From Bacteroidales bacterium (lineage in GTDB: Bacteria; Bacteroidota; Bacteroidia; Bacteroidales; UBA932): 64,000 bases of DNA. A program made the position numbers and the translations under genes. Location of the stretch: positions 1 through 64,000 of the forward strand of contig JAFVAU010000002.1 in NCBI GenBank assembly GCA_017480345.1. The letters are read 5' to 3'. The notes below the pieces were generated by a model. It made no database searches. It was not told the DNA's origin and was given only the letters and a program-made list of their open reading frames with translations. Shown here in pieces: positions 23,772 to 33,863 of the stretch (its first letter is position 1; every line of letters begins with the position of its first letter).

Positions 23772-25040
23772 ATGGCAAAAGAAAAAGAGAAAGAAATCAC
23801 CTTGATTGACGCTTTCAAGGATTTCAAGGAAGAAAAGAGCATCGACCGTCCCGTGATGCTGGGCGTTCTGAAGGATGTGTTCCTCACCCAGCTGGCCAAG
23901 ACCTACGGCAGCGCGGACAATTTCGACGTCATCATCAACGTGGACAAGGGGGACTGCGAGATTTACCAGAACTTCGAGGTAGTGGAAGAGGTGGAGGACC
24001 CTGTGACCCAGATTACCCTGGACGAGATCAAGGCCGAGACCGGTGACGATGACTACGAGATCGGAGACACCTTCGCCCGCAAGCTCTCCCTGGCTTCCTT
24101 CGGCCGCCGCGGTATCCTGAACATCCGTCAGAACCTGCAGGGCCGTATCATGGACATTGAGAAGGCCAATGTGTTCAAGAAATACTCCGAGCGCGTGGGT
24201 GACATCTTCACCGGCGAGGTATACCAGACCTGGAAGAACGAGGTGCTCATCCTGGACGAGGACGGCAACGAGCTCCGCATGCCCCGCAGCGAGCAAATCC
24301 CCGGCGAGCGTTTCAAGAAGAGCGATTCCGTGCGCGCCATCATCAAGAGCGTGGAGATGAAGAACAACACCACGCCTTACATTGTGCTGTCCCGCACCTC
24401 CGAGAGCTTCCTGGAGAAACTCTTCGAGATGGAAGTGCCGGAAATCTACGACGGCCTCATCACCGTGAAGAAGGTGGTCCGCATCCCCGGCGAGCGCGCC
24501 AAGGTGGCCGTGGAATCCTATGACGACCGCATCGACCCCATCGGCGCCTGCATCGGCGTCAAGGGTTCCCGCATCATGGGCATTGTCCGCGAACTCCGCA
24601 ACGAGAACATCGACGTAATCCAGTGGAGCAGCAACCCGCAGCTCATGATCCAGCGCGCCCTCAATCCGGCTCGCATCTCCCGCATAGACCTGGGCACCAG
24701 CCCCGAGGACAAGATCAAGGTATACATGCATGCCGATGAGGTGAAGAAGGGTATCGGCAAGGGTGGCGTGAACATCAAACTGGCCGGCATGCTGGTGGGC
24801 CGCGAGATTGAGGTCTGGCGTGAAATCCAGCAGAACGAGCAGGAAGAGGACGACGTGCTCCTGAGCGAGTTCACGGATGTCATCGATCCTTGGGTGATTG
24901 AGCGCCTGCAGTCTATCGGCTGCGACACCGCCCGCAGCGTCATGGCCCTGTCTCCGGCCGATATCGCCTCCCGCGCCGACCTGGAAGACGAGACCGTGGA
25001 AGAGGTGCTCCGCATCCTGCACGAAGAGTTTGAGGATTAA
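23772..25040 (+). CDS. nusA: Transcription termination/antitermination factor NusA
   Basis: 422 residues: N-terminal RNAP-binding domain (about 1-130), S1 domain (about 140-210, VGDIFTGEVYQ), KH1 and KH2 (about 215-360, with GACIGVKGSRIMGIVREL and GKGGVNIKLAGMLVG) and a C-terminal helix-hairpin-helix-like segment (ERLQSIGCDTARSVMAL). Only one C-terminal acidic repeat is present, as usual for Bacteroidetes. Confidence 0.95.
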   Translation: MAKEKEKEITLIDAFKDFKEEKSIDRPVMLGVLKDVFLTQLAKTYGSADNFDVIINVDKGDCEIYQNFEVVEEVEDPVTQITLDEIKAETGDDDYEIGDTFARKLSLASFGRRGILNIRQNLQGRIMDIEKANVFKKYSERVGDIFTGEVYQTWKNEVLILDEDGNELRMPRSEQIPGERFKKSDSVRAIIKSVEMKNNTTPYIVLSRTSESFLEKLFEMEVPEIYDGLITVKKVVRIPGERAKVAVESYDDRIDPIGACIGVKGSRIMGIVRELRNENIDVIQWSSNPQLMIQRALNPARISRIDLGTSPEDKIKVYMHADEVKKGIGKGGVNIKLAGMLVGREIEVWREIQQNEQEEDDVLLSEFTDVIDPWVIERLQSIGCDTARSVMALSPADIASRADLEDETVEEVLRILHEEFED

Positions 25041-25065
25041 TTTTAGAAAGAAAAGGGGTTAATAT

Positions 25066-27768
25066 ATGGCAGAAGTAAGACTATCGAAACTGATCAAACA
25101 ATTCAACATCGGGCTTGACACCCTGGTGGACTTCCTCAATTCCCAAGGCGCCGCCATCGAGGACGCCAATCCGAACATCAAGATTTCGGACGAGTTCCTG
25201 CCGGAACTGTACAAGAAGTTCGGCAAGGACTTGGAGCTCAAGGAACAGGCCGAAAAGGTGGACGTGAAGCTTACGGAAATCCTGGACAAGGCTTCCAAGA
25301 AGCAGGACGACGAGACGGAGGAGGACGAGCCCGAGCGCGTGACCGTGATCAAGAGCAACAACCTCTCCCGTACGGTGACGCCCGAGCCGGAACCCGAGCC
25401 GGAACCGGAGCCCGTGGTTGAGCCGGAACCTGAACCCGTCATTCCCGGCCCCGACCGGGAATCTCCTGAGATGGCCGATCAGGTCGGCCATGACGAGGAG
25501 CCAGAACCGGAGCCAGAACCGGAGCCTGAACCGGAACCCGAGCCCCAGCCGGAGCCCGAGGTGCCTTCCACCCCGACCCCAGTGGAAGAACCTGCTGCCG
25601 CTCCCGGCCCCGAGGCTGCCGCTCCCTTCAAGGTGCTTGGCAAGATTGATCTCTCCCAGTTTGACCCCAAGAAGGGCAAGAAGCGTGAGCGCATCAAGGC
25701 CGCCGGCTCCCAGAAAGTGGACGTGACCAAGGTCCAGGCCGAGAAAGCCCCCAAGAAAAACGACAACAAGCGTAAGGACAACGCCGCCCAGCCCTCCGGA
25801 AAGGGCCGCAAGAAGGGTGACCGCTTCAAGCCTGCCATGACGGAAGCCGAGCAGGAGGAGATGCAGAAGGAGATCCAGAAGCAGGTTAAGGAGACGTACG
25901 CCCGCATGAACGAGAGCACCAAGAACAACTTCGGCGCCAAGCACCGCAAGGAGAAGCGTGAGATAGCCGCCATCCGCTCCCAGGAGGAGATGGAGGCCGC
26001 AGCAGCGGAGAACAAGGTGCTCAAGGTAACGGAATTCGTAACCGTAAACGACCTGGCCACCCTGATGAACAATACCCCCGTGGTGAAGGTTATCGGCGCC
26101 TGCATGTCCCTGGGTATGATGGTGTCCATCAATCAGCGTCTGGATGCCGAAACCCTGGTGCTGGTGGCCGAGGAATTCGGTTACAAGGTGGAATTCGTGA
26201 CCGCCGAACTCACGGAAGAGATTCAGCAGCAGGAACCCGACCGGGAAGAAGACCTGGTGGAGCGTCCTCCGGTGATTACCGTGATGGGCCACGTGGACCA
26301 TGGTAAGACCTCCCTGCTGGACAACATCCGCAATTCCCACGTGATTGCCGGTGAGGCCGGCGGCATTACCCAGCACATTGGCGCCTACAGCGTCACGCTG
26401 GACAGCGGCCGACACATCACCTTCCTGGATACCCCGGGTCACGAGGCATTCACCGCCATGCGTGCCCGCGGTGCCCAGATGACGGACCTGGCCATCATCA
26501 TCGTGGCGGCTGATGACGCAGTCATGCCCCAGACCAAGGAAGCCATCGCCCATGCACAGGCCGCCGGCGTTCCCATGGTCTTCGCCATCAACAAGATTGA
26601 TAAACCGGGCGCCAATGCCGATACCATCCGCCGTCAGCTCTCCGAGATGAACATCCTGGTGGAAGACTGGGGCGGCAAATACCAGTGCCAGGAAATATCG
26701 GCCAAGAAGGGCATCAATGTGGACAAGCTGCTGGAGAAGGTGCTCTTTGAAACGGACCTGCTGGAGCTCAAGGCCAATCCCAACAAGCTGGGTAGCGGCG
26801 CCGTTATTGAAAGCTCCCTGGACAAGGGCCGCGGTTATCTGGCCACGGTGCTGGTGCAGGACGGCACGGTGAATGTGGGCGACGTAATCATCTCCGGAAG
26901 CTACTACGGCCGAGTGAAAGCCATGTACAACGAGCGTGGCCAGAAGGTGGAAAGCGCCGGACCTTCCACGCCGGTGTCCCTGCTGGGCCTGAACGGAGCC
27001 CCCGCCGCCGGTGAGAAGTTCAACATCATGGCCGATGAAAAAGAGGCCAAGAGCATTGCCCAGCGCCGTGAGCAGCTCATCCGCATCCAGGGCATCAAGA
27101 CGCAGAAGCACCTCACCCTGGAAGAGATCGGCCGCCGTATCGCCATTGGCAACTTCAAGGAGCTCAACGTGATTGTGAAGGGCGACGTGGACGGCTCTGT
27201 GGAAGCCCTGTCCGACTCCCTTATAAAGCTCTCCACCGAAGAGGTGCGCGTGAATGTGATTCACAAGGCCGTGGGTGCCATCAGCGAGTCTGACGTGCTG
27301 CTGGCCGAAGCCTCCGACGCCGTGATCATCGGCTTCCAGGTGCGTCCCAGCGCCGAAGCCCGCCGCGCCGCCGAGAAGGAGGGCATCGAAATCCGCCTCT
27401 ACTCCGTGATTTACGACTGTATCAACGAGGTGAAGGAAGGTATCGAGGGCATGCTGGAGCCGGAGAAGAAGGAAGAAGTGACCGCCACGGCCGAGGTGAA
27501 GCAGACCTTCAAGATTTCCAAGGTGGGCACCATCGCGGGCTGCCTGGTGAAGGAAGGAAAACTCACCGCCAAGGCCGATGTCCGCCTCATCCGGGACGGC
27601 ATCGTGGTGTACACCGGTTCCCTGTCTTCCCTCCAGAGGGGCAAGGACCAGGCCAAGGAAGTGCCTGCCGGCATGGAATGCGGCTGCGGACTGGAGCGTT
27701 ACAACGACATCCACCCCGGAGACATCATCGAAGCCTTCCAGATTGTGGAAATCAAACGGAGCTTATAA
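25066..27768 (+). CDS. infB: Translation initiation factor IF-2
   Basis: 900 residues. The N-terminal IF2 domain ([21 protein letters not shown]) is followed by a long linker of Glu-Pro repeats (about residues 105-185). A 57-bp palindromic element inserts 19 codons (about 125-143, starting [12 protein letters not shown]) in that linker without shifting frame. The G domain starts with [14 protein letters not shown] near residue 408, then DTPGHEAF and NKIDKP; the C-terminal domains ([20 protein letters not shown]) complete it. It brings fMet-tRNA to the 30S subunit. The last six bases overlap the convergent WbqC-family gene. Confidence 0.96.
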   Translation: MAEVRLSKLIKQFNIGLDTLVDFLNSQGAAIEDANPNIKISDEFLPELYKKFGKDLELKEQAEKVDVKLTEILDKASKKQDDETEEDEPERVTVIKSNNLSRTVTPEPEPEPEPEPVVEPEPEPVIPGPDRESPEMADQVGHDEEPEPEPEPEPEPEPEPQPEPEVPSTPTPVEEPAAAPGPEAAAPFKVLGKIDLSQFDPKKGKKRERIKAAGSQKVDVTKVQAEKAPKKNDNKRKDNAAQPSGKGRKKGDRFKPAMTEAEQEEMQKEIQKQVKETYARMNESTKNNFGAKHRKEKREIAAIRSQEEMEAAAAENKVLKVTEFVTVNDLATLMNNTPVVKVIGACMSLGMMVSINQRLDAETLVLVAEEFGYKVEFVTAELTEEIQQQEPDREEDLVERPPVITVMGHVDHGKTSLLDNIRNSHVIAGEAGGITQHIGAYSVTLDSGRHITFLDTPGHEAFTAMRARGAQMTDLAIIIVAADDAVMPQTKEAIAHAQAAGVPMVFAINKIDKPGANADTIRRQLSEMNILVEDWGGKYQCQEISAKKGINVDKLLEKVLFETDLLELKANPNKLGSGAVIESSLDKGRGYLATVLVQDGTVNVGDVIISGSYYGRVKAMYNERGQKVESAGPSTPVSLLGLNGAPAAGEKFNIMADEKEAKSIAQRREQLIRIQGIKTQKHLTLEEIGRRIAIGNFKELNVIVKGDVDGSVEALSDSLIKLSTEEVRVNVIHKAVGAISESDVLLAEASDAVIIGFQVRPSAEARRAAEKEGIEIRLYSVIYDCINEVKEGIEGMLEPEKKEEVTATAEVKQTFKISKVGTIAGCLVKEGKLTAKADVRLIRDGIVVYTGSLSSLQRGKDQAKEVPAGMECGCGLERYNDIHPGDIIEAFQIVEIKRSL
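25438..25494. repeat. 57-bp palindromic element inside infB
   Basis: The outer ends GTCAT and ATGAC are inverted. Two hairpins lie side by side: ATTCCCGG/CCGGGAAT (25441-25462) and ATGGCCGA-TCAG-GTCGGCCAT (25471-25491). The length is exactly 19 codons. The first hairpin belongs to the same unit as those at 23310 and 34923. Confidence 0.8.
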
Positions 27769-28524
27769 AGCTTTAAGCCATAGGATGCTGTCTGGGCCTT
27801 CATTGAAAAGGAGGTCCAGACAGCTCATTTTAGGGGTGAAGCCGCCCATCCGGTCCCGGAAAACCTGGTAATAGGGCTTGTCCAGGCCCATGTCCGGGAG
27901 GATGCTGTCGGCCTTCTTGGGATGGAGGGTGTAGCGGAAGTCATCGGCCGGGCCCTCGCCCGGAGCCGCGAATTCGGTGGTAGGGGAGAGCTCGCAGGCG
28001 ATGCCGGTCTTCTCCAGGAGGAAAAGGATGGTGGAAAGATTCAGCTCCCAAAGCGTCCGGGGCCGCGCATCCAGCAGGGCAAAAACCTCGTCCCGGTAGT
28101 ACTCATAATAGGCCGATGTCTCATAGGCCGTGTCCAGCGCCCGCCGCGTCCGCACCACCCACGGGGTGGAATAGTCCACCAGGATGGAACATATATTCAA
28201 GGGGGAAGTGCCACTTTCTGGAACATTTGCCCGTACAGAGCCACCCCGAAAATTAGAAATTTCCGGGGACCCCGGTGTGTCGCGAAGCGACGTGGAAGAA
28301 AGTGGCACTTCCCCCTTAAGGGAATGTTTTACCGGCACCTGGAGCATTTGGACGCCGTCTCCCGCCAGGATGTAGCAGCGGTTGCGGTAACTCTGCTTCT
28401 GGTAGTTCTCGCAGGCTTCCAGGAACACGTGGGACGGCAAAACCCTGTCCGGGGACAGGGTCATATCTCTGGCCAGGAGCGACAGATAGCTCACCGGCGG
28501 AAAGTATGCGGTGGAGAGCAGCAC
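27763..28524 (-). CDS. WbqC-family protein with an in-frame palindromic insertion
   Basis: 253 residues starting with GTG at 28522-28524, directly after the lpxA stop (TAGTG overlap). WbqC-like marks are [60 protein letters not shown] and the [14 protein letters not shown] segment. WbqC proteins occur in O-antigen loci with an uncertain biosynthetic role. Between the VPVKHSLK and LVDYSTPW segments sit about 40 residues (70-109) from the element at 28199-28317. The gene closes the lpx operon and overlaps infB convergently. Confidence 0.83.
   Translation of the reverse strand: MLLSTAYFPPVSYLSLLARDMTLSPDRVLPSHVFLEACENYQKQSYRNRCYILAGDGVQMLQVPVKHSLKGEVPLSSTSLRDTPGSPEISNFRGGSVRANVPESGTSPLNICSILVDYSTPWVVRTRRALDTAYETSAYYEYYRDEVFALLDARPRTLWELNLSTILFLLEKTGIACELSPTTEFAAPGEGPADDFRYTLHPKKADSILPDMGLDKPYYQVFRDRMGGFTPKMSCLDLLFNEGPDSILWLKAL
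28199..28317. repeat. Palindromic insertion element inside the WbqC-family gene
   Basis: Perfect 21-base arms at 28199-28219 and 28297-28317, starting AAGGGGGAAGTGCC and ending ACTTTCT. The 77-base centre holds the GTCGC-GAA-GCGAC hairpin (28279-28291) and CCCCGAAAATT...AATTTCCGGGG pairing. No stop in the gene's frame. Confidence 0.87.
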
Positions 28525-29321
28525 TAACGGTTGGGACGCGGCTTGGGAATGATGCCCCGCTGGGACTCCCGGATGAAATTCAGGATGGTGTCCCGCTCTT
28601 CGGTGGCCGGGAAGTTGGCCTCGATATACTCTACGGCCTGGCTCACGTTCATTCCCTGGAAATAGAGGGCCTCGTAAATGTCCTTGATGCGGTTCACCTG
28701 TTCTTCACTGAAGCCGCGGCGCAGCAGGCCCACGCGGTTCACTCCTTCGAACACAAGAGGCTCGCGGCCGGCCAGCACATACGGCGGCACGTCTTTGGTG
28801 AGGCGGGAGCAGGCGGCCACGAAGGCGTGTGTTCCCACTTTGGTGAACTGGTGGGAGCCGGACTTTCCACCCATGACACCCCAGTCATGGATGTCCGTCT
28901 CTCCGGCCAGTCCGGTATAGCTTACGATAATGCAGTGATTGCCAATCTGGCAGTCGTGGGCAATGTGGGCGTAGGACATGATGAGCGTATCGCTTCCCAC
29001 GCGGGTTACGCCCTTTCCGCTGGCTTGCGTACCCCGGTTGATGGTGGCGCACTCGCGGATGTTCACCCGGTCTCCAATCTCCACCCAGCTCTCTTCTCCC
29101 TCGAATTTGAGGTCCTGCGGGATGGCACCCACCACGGCGCCCGGAAAAACGGTGCAGTTCTTTCCCATTTTTACGTGGTTCAGGACGGTGGCTCCGTTCA
29201 TGATGTGGCAACCGTCTCCAATCTCCACATTCTCATCAATGTAGGCGAAGGGGCCCACGACAACGTTGTCTCCCAGTTTGGCTCCGGGATTTACGCAGGC
29301 AAGGGGATGAATCTGATTCAT
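28524..29321 (-). CDS. lpxA: UDP-N-acetylglucosamine acyltransferase
   Basis: 265 residues of left-handed beta-helix hexapeptide repeats (for example VVGPFAYIDENVEIGDGC), with the catalytic His in SYAHIAHDCQIGNHC near residue 120 and a C-terminal helical domain. It adds the first acyl chain in lipid A synthesis. It follows lpxC by 11 bases. Confidence 0.95.
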   Translation of the reverse strand: MNQIHPLACVNPGAKLGDNVVVGPFAYIDENVEIGDGCHIMNGATVLNHVKMGKNCTVFPGAVVGAIPQDLKFEGEESWVEIGDRVNIRECATINRGTQASGKGVTRVGSDTLIMSYAHIAHDCQIGNHCIIVSYTGLAGETDIHDWGVMGGKSGSHQFTKVGTHAFVAACSRLTKDVPPYVLAGREPLVFEGVNRVGLLRRGFSEEQVNRIKDIYEALYFQGMNVSQAVEYIEANFPATEERDTILNFIRESQRGIIPKPRPNR

Positions 29322-29332
29322 AGTTTAGCAGG

Positions 29333-30244
29333 TTATTTTAGCAGGGCTCTGAGGGCCTTTGCGGCTTTTGTATTGATGGAGTGCCCCGGCTTGTAGGCTG
29401 TGATGCGGGCATTGAGGTATCCGCCGGCCAACCGGAGGTCTCCCAGCAGGTCCAGCAGTTTGTGTCGGCCGCACTCGTCGGGGAAGTGAAGTTGCAGGTT
29501 GTTCAGGTAGCCTTCGTCCGTGATGCGCAGGTCCGGCAGGTTGAACAGGTAGGTGATGGAACTCAGCTGCTCTTCCGTTACGGGGTGTTCCACAATCACG
29601 ATGGCGTTGTCCACGTCTCCTCCCTTGATGAGGTTGTTGCGGAACAGGTACTCGATTTCATGGAAGAACACGAAGGTGCGGCAGATACCAATCTCGCTGG
29701 CGTAATCTACGTTCTGGTCCCAATGGGCGCTCTGGATGCCCAGGATCTTGGAATTGAAATCCACGGTGATATCGGCCGATGGGGCGGCTGCCGGTTCTAT
29801 CCGGACCCAGGAACCCGTTTTGTCGTCCCGGATTTCCAGGGATTCGGGGATGTCGATGTATTTTCTGGGAACGCCCTGGTCCTGGATGCCGTCTTTCTTG
29901 ATGGCTTCAATGTAGAAGCGGGCGCTTCCGTCCAGGATGGGCACTTCTATATTGTCCAATTCAACGATGGCATTGTCAATCCCCAGGCCCGTGAAGGCGC
30001 TCATCAGGTGCTCGATGGTGACCACCACGGCCTCATTGTGGGAGATGGTGGTGCTGCGGGCCGTGTTGGAGACATTCTCCGCGATGGCTGCGATGACAGG
30101 CTTGGAACGGAGGTCTGTGCGGCGGAATACGATGCCCGTATCGGCCGGGGCCGGCATTACCTTCATGTGCGAATAGGTGCCGGTGTGGAGGCCTTTTCCT
30201 TGGAAATAGCAGGCCTTTTTGAGGGTATGCTGATTTTTTGTCAT
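29333..30244 (-). CDS. lpxC: UDP-3-O-acyl-GlcNAc deacetylase, not fused to FabZ
   Basis: 303 residues. Zn and catalytic residues are visible: His in [16 protein letters not shown] near residue 79, and [17 protein letters not shown] near residue 263 (HKxxD). In most Bacteroidetes this gene encodes an LpxC-FabZ fusion of about 460 residues; here the protein ends at ALRALLK and lpxA starts 11 bases on, so no dehydratase domain is present. It performs the committed step of lipid A synthesis. Four-base overlap with lpxD. Confidence 0.94.
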   Translation of the reverse strand: MTKNQHTLKKACYFQGKGLHTGTYSHMKVMPAPADTGIVFRRTDLRSKPVIAAIAENVSNTARSTTISHNEAVVVTIEHLMSAFTGLGIDNAIVELDNIEVPILDGSARFYIEAIKKDGIQDQGVPRKYIDIPESLEIRDDKTGSWVRIEPAAAPSADITVDFNSKILGIQSAHWDQNVDYASEIGICRTFVFFHEIEYLFRNNLIKGGDVDNAIVIVEHPVTEEQLSSITYLFNLPDLRITDEGYLNNLQLHFPDECGRHKLLDLLGDLRLAGGYLNARITAYKPGHSINTKAAKALRALLK

Positions 30245-31233
30245 TCTTGGGCTGCGCGTTTAAACAGGGCGTAGGCTTTCAGGTACTGTTTGGCGTCGAA
30301 AGCAGGATAACCCATGATTACTTGTCCTTCCTTGCGGACATTTCCGCTGATTCCGCTTTGGGCCAGGATGGTGGTATGGTCCGCAATCTTGAGATGGCCG
30401 GCGATGCCCACCTGCCCTGCCAGGATGCAGTATTTGCCCACCTCCGTGGAACCGGCGATGCCCGTCTGGGCCGCCATCACGGTGTGGTCTCCAATGACCA
30501 CGTTGTGGGCAATCATGCAGAGATTGTCTATCCGGACTCCGTTCCCGATGATGGTGGATTCCATCTGGGCGCGGTCTATGGTGGTATTGGAGCCTATTTC
30601 CACGTCGTTGCCGATTATTACGTTCCCCAGGTGCTCTATCTTCTCCCAGCTTCCGTCCTCCCGGGGGGCATTGCCAAAACCGTCGTCTCCGATAATGCAA
30701 CCGGAGTGGAGGATTACGTTATCTCCAATAATCATGCCCGGGAAAATGCGGACCCCGGGATACAGGATGCAATTCTTGCCAATCACGGTGCCGTCTCCGA
30801 TGGTCACGTTCTCATGGATGACGGTATTGTCTCCGATCCGGACCTTCCGGCCCACATAGGAGAAGGCTCCCAGATAGACATTCTTGCCAAAATGGGTGGA
30901 GAAGGGGAACCAGCGGGCCCTCAGGCTCCGATGCCATCCTGTCTTTTTCTTCTGGGCCGATGCATATTTGAGGAGCTCCGCCACGGCGGTGTAGGAATTC
31001 TCTACCCGCACCAAGGTGGGTTTGACGGGCTGTTTGGGCTCGAAATCCTTGTTCACGATAAGGATGGAAGCCTCACTGGTATACACGTAGGGCTCATATT
31101 TGGGGTTGGCATAGAAGCTGAGCGTTCCCGGTTTGCCATGTTCAATCTTGGCAAACTTGGTGGCGCGTGCATTCTGGTCACCCTCTACGGTGCCCTTCAG
31201 CAGCTGGGCAAGAAACTTGGCGGTAAACTCCAT
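30241..31233 (-). CDS. lpxD: UDP-3-O-(3-hydroxyacyl)glucosamine N-acyltransferase
   Basis: 330 residues: an N-terminal uridine-binding domain (about 1-95, [18 protein letters not shown]) and hexapeptide-repeat beta-helix with the catalytic His in [15 protein letters not shown] near residue 245, then a C-terminal helix. It adds the N-linked acyl chain of lipid A. It starts one base after the gpmI stop. Confidence 0.94.
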   Translation of the reverse strand: MEFTAKFLAQLLKGTVEGDQNARATKFAKIEHGKPGTLSFYANPKYEPYVYTSEASILIVNKDFEPKQPVKPTLVRVENSYTAVAELLKYASAQKKKTGWHRSLRARWFPFSTHFGKNVYLGAFSYVGRKVRIGDNTVIHENVTIGDGTVIGKNCILYPGVRIFPGMIIGDNVILHSGCIIGDDGFGNAPREDGSWEKIEHLGNVIIGNDVEIGSNTTIDRAQMESTIIGNGVRIDNLCMIAHNVVIGDHTVMAAQTGIAGSTEVGKYCILAGQVGIAGHLKIADHTTILAQSGISGNVRKEGQVIMGYPAFDAKQYLKAYALFKRAAQE

Positions 31234-32754
31234 TTAGATAAGCGGCTCTGCCGTCATGGCGGCGGGTTGCGGGATTCCCATCAGTTTGAGGATGGTGGGA
31301 GCCACATTGCAGAGGGCTCCGTCTTTTACGGTCTTCACCTCATCCCCGGCATTGATGACCACGAACTGGACCGTGTTCAGGGAATGGGCGGTATTGGGCG
31401 TTCCGTCGGCATTTACGGCGAAGTCTGCGTTGCCGTGGTCTGCCGTCAGAAGGATTACATAGTCCTGGGCGATGGCTTCTTCCACCACCTTGCCCACCAG
31501 ACGGTCTATGCAGGTGACGGCCTGGGTGATGGAGGTGTACACGCCGGTATGGCCCACCATGTCTCCGTTGGCGAAGTTGAGGATGATCATGTCCTGCTTG
31601 CCGCCGCGGATTTGAGCGATGAGCTTTTCGGCCACTTCGGGGGCGCTCATCTGGGGCAGGAGGTCGTAGGTGGGAACCTTGGGGGAGTTCACCAGGATGC
31701 GGTCCTCGTTCTCGAAGACCGTCTCACGGCCACCGTTGAAGAAGAAGGTGACGTGGGCGTATTTCTCTGTTTCCGCAATGCGCAGCTGGTGTTTGCCGGC
31801 CTTGGAAACGGTTTCTCCCAGGGTGTCCTGCACCAGCTCCTTGTCAAAGAGGATGTGCACGCCCTTGAAGGAGGCGTCGTAAGGAGTGAGGCAGCAGTAG
31901 TACAGGGGAAGGGTGTGCATGCCTTCCTCGGGCATGTCCTGCTGGGTGAGGACGGAAGTGAGTTCGCGGGCGCGGTCGTTGCGGAAGTTGTAGAAGATGA
32001 TGGCATCCCCTTCCTCGATGGTGGCCACGGGCTTTCCGTTCTCCGTAATCACGATGGGTTTGATGAATTCGTCGGTGACATCGGCGTCATAGCTGGCCTG
32101 GATGCCTTCCTGGGCGCTTTCAAATGCGGCACCTTTACCTTCAACCAACAGGTCGTAGGCCTCTTTCACGCGGCCCCAGCGCTTGTCACGGTCCATGGCA
32201 TAAAAGCGGCCGCAGACAGAGGCCACCTTACCGGTGGTCTGGGCCATCTTCTCTTCCAGTTCCTTCACGAAGCCCAGTCCGCTGCGAGGGTCCGTATCGC
32301 GGCCGTCCATGAAGGCGTGGACATACACTTTGTCCAGTCCTTCCTCCTTGGCTACGCGCAGGAATTCATACACATGGTCCAGAGAGCTGTGCACGCCGCC
32401 GTGGGAGGTAAGACCCATCAGGTGTAGTTTCTTCCCGGATTTCTTCACATAGTCGTAGGCGGCCTTGATTTCTGCATTTTCCAGGAGCTTGTGGTCCCGG
32501 CAGGCCATATTGATCTTTACCAGATCCTGGTAAACCACACGGCCGGCACCCAGGTTCATGTGTCCCACCTCGGAATTGCCCATCTGGCCGTCCGGAAGGC
32601 CTACATATTCCCCGCAGGCCTGCAGGTGTCCGAAAGGATATTTGGCGCGGAGGGCGTCGATATGGGGGGTTCCCTGGGTCCAGATGACGTTGGAGTAGTC
32701 GTGATTGCCTTCGCCCCAACCGTCCAGGATCATAAGTAAAACTTTGCGATTCAT
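31234..32754 (-). CDS. gpmI: 2,3-bisphosphoglycerate-independent phosphoglycerate mutase
   Basis: 506 residues. Alkaline-phosphatase-fold marks: [10 protein letters not shown], the Ser nucleophile in [17 protein letters not shown] near residue 61, [10 protein letters not shown], and the C-terminal metal site TADHGNAD. It interconverts 3- and 2-phosphoglycerate with Mn. It has its own promoter and leads the operon gpmI-lpxD-lpxC-lpxA-WbqC. Confidence 0.95.
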   Translation of the reverse strand: MNRKVLLMILDGWGEGNHDYSNVIWTQGTPHIDALRAKYPFGHLQACGEYVGLPDGQMGNSEVGHMNLGAGRVVYQDLVKINMACRDHKLLENAEIKAAYDYVKKSGKKLHLMGLTSHGGVHSSLDHVYEFLRVAKEEGLDKVYVHAFMDGRDTDPRSGLGFVKELEEKMAQTTGKVASVCGRFYAMDRDKRWGRVKEAYDLLVEGKGAAFESAQEGIQASYDADVTDEFIKPIVITENGKPVATIEEGDAIIFYNFRNDRARELTSVLTQQDMPEEGMHTLPLYYCCLTPYDASFKGVHILFDKELVQDTLGETVSKAGKHQLRIAETEKYAHVTFFFNGGRETVFENEDRILVNSPKVPTYDLLPQMSAPEVAEKLIAQIRGGKQDMIILNFANGDMVGHTGVYTSITQAVTCIDRLVGKVVEEAIAQDYVILLTADHGNADFAVNADGTPNTAHSLNTVQFVVINAGDEVKTVKDGALCNVAPTILKLMGIPQPAAMTAEPLI

Positions 32755-32789
32755 GTATATTTTTCTGTTTTATTATCTATAAAAGTTTG

Positions 32790-32797
32790 CAAAGTTA
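32790..32797 (-). promoter_or_regulatory. -7 box for the gpmI-lpx operon
   Basis: TAACTTTG on the minus strand, 35 bases upstream of the gpmI ATG and overlapping the 3' end of tilS. Confidence 0.55.
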
Positions 32798-33862
32798 AGC
32801 AATTTTACTCGAAATCCGAAAAATCCGTCGAGTGCTTGCCGTCACTTTTACGCTCTCGTCAATGCAGTACCCGGCAACGGCCAGTACATGATGGGGGTCA
32901 GAGGCCGCTTTAAAGAGGGGAATGCCCCCCTTTTCGCCAGCCGGTATGTGGTGGTCTGTGAACCAGTCCTGCATCTTCTTCCGTCCGGGCGCGCCCAGCG
33001 GCTTGATCCAGTCTCCGCTCTCCCATTTTCCTTCCACCAATTCTCCCGCCTTGTCCGCATCCAGGATGAGCATCCCCTGCGGCTGCTTCACCGCCTGTGT
33101 CCCGTCCCATGGTTCTTCGGAGAGGATGGCGACTGTCCGGGGGCAAAAATACCCCTTTTCGCTCCCGTTATGTTTCTTTTTGTCATTTGGGGGGCAAATT
33201 GCCCTGTTTTCGCCCCCGGCAAGCTCTTCGGCAAAGCGTTCCATGTCCCGGTTCAGGGTTTGCACGAAACGGGGGTTGATTTCCCGGAACACGGGAAAAA
33301 CCAGGTTGCGGAGCTTGTTCCGCTTGAAGTCATTCTCCGCATTGGTGCGGTCTTCCCTCCAGGAGAGCCCCTGCTCCCGGGCAAAAGCCTCGATCTCCTC
33401 CCGCGTCATGCCCAGCAAGGGCCGATGCAGGGGAACGTCGGCATACTCCGGGTCGGGGATAAAGCCATAGGCCTTCATGCCGGTGAGGCCCCTCAGGCCG
33501 GTTCCGCGGAGGAGGTTCAGCAGCAGCGTTTCCGCGTTGTCGTTGGCATTGTGCGCCACCGCCACGCCTTCATAGCCGTTTTCCCGGCAAAGCTGCCCGA
33601 ACCAATGGTAGCGCAGCCGGCGGGCCGCCATCTCCACGCTGATTCCATTGGCCGACGCAAACGCTTGCGTATCAAAGCGTTTGAAATGGATGGGAATCCC
33701 GTACTTCCGGGCCCAGTCCGTCACAAAAGCTTCGTCAGCGTCGCTCTCCGCACCCCGGAGCCCGAAATTGCAGTGGGCAATGGCAAAAGGCCCGCCATCC
33801 AAGCGGACCTTTTGAGCCAGGCACATGGAGTCGATGCCTCCGCTGACAGCCACCAGCAACAT
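32795..33862 (-). CDS. tilS: tRNA(Ile)-lysidine synthase with an inserted palindromic segment
   Basis: 355 residues. The PP-loop ATP-binding motif VAVSGGIDSMCL begins almost at the N terminus, and HCNFGLRG, VAHNANDNAETLLLNLLRGTGLRGL and RPLLGMTREEIEAFA follow as in TilS. It makes lysidine at tRNA-Ile C34, an essential step. Residues about 215-242 (Cys/Lys-rich, around ICPPNDKKKHNGSEKGYFC) come from the element at 33138-33219 and are not typical of the family. The C-terminal domain is short. Its ATG follows the upstream gene's stop by one base. Confidence 0.9.
   Translation of the reverse strand: MLLVAVSGGIDSMCLAQKVRLDGGPFAIAHCNFGLRGAESDADEAFVTDWARKYGIPIHFKRFDTQAFASANGISVEMAARRLRYHWFGQLCRENGYEGVAVAHNANDNAETLLLNLLRGTGLRGLTGMKAYGFIPDPEYADVPLHRPLLGMTREEIEAFAREQGLSWREDRTNAENDFKRNKLRNLVFPVFREINPRFVQTLNRDMERFAEELAGGENRAICPPNDKKKHNGSEKGYFCPRTVAILSEEPWDGTQAVKQPQGMLILDADKAGELVEGKWESGDWIKPLGAPGRKKMQDWFTDHHIPAGEKGGIPLFKAASDPHHVLAVAGYCIDESVKVTASTRRIFRISSKIA
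33138..33219. repeat. Palindromic insertion inside tilS
   Basis: Outer arms CCGGGGGC (33138-33145) and GCCCCCGG (33212-33219) continue imperfectly inward (CAAAAATACCCC against the complement of GGGCAAATTGCCC). The 82 bases are in frame for tilS. It lacks the GTCGC hairpin of the larger elements, so it may be a different type. Confidence 0.6.
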
Positions 33863-33863
33863 C

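Noticed and set aside
25370-25560. Regular short repeats suggesting a CRISPR-like array
   Set aside because: They are Glu-Pro codon repeats of the IF-2 linker; no spacers of constant length.
25081-27714. 877-codon open frame antisense to infB
   Set aside because: Leu/Gly/His-rich shadow; infB on the plus strand is unambiguous.
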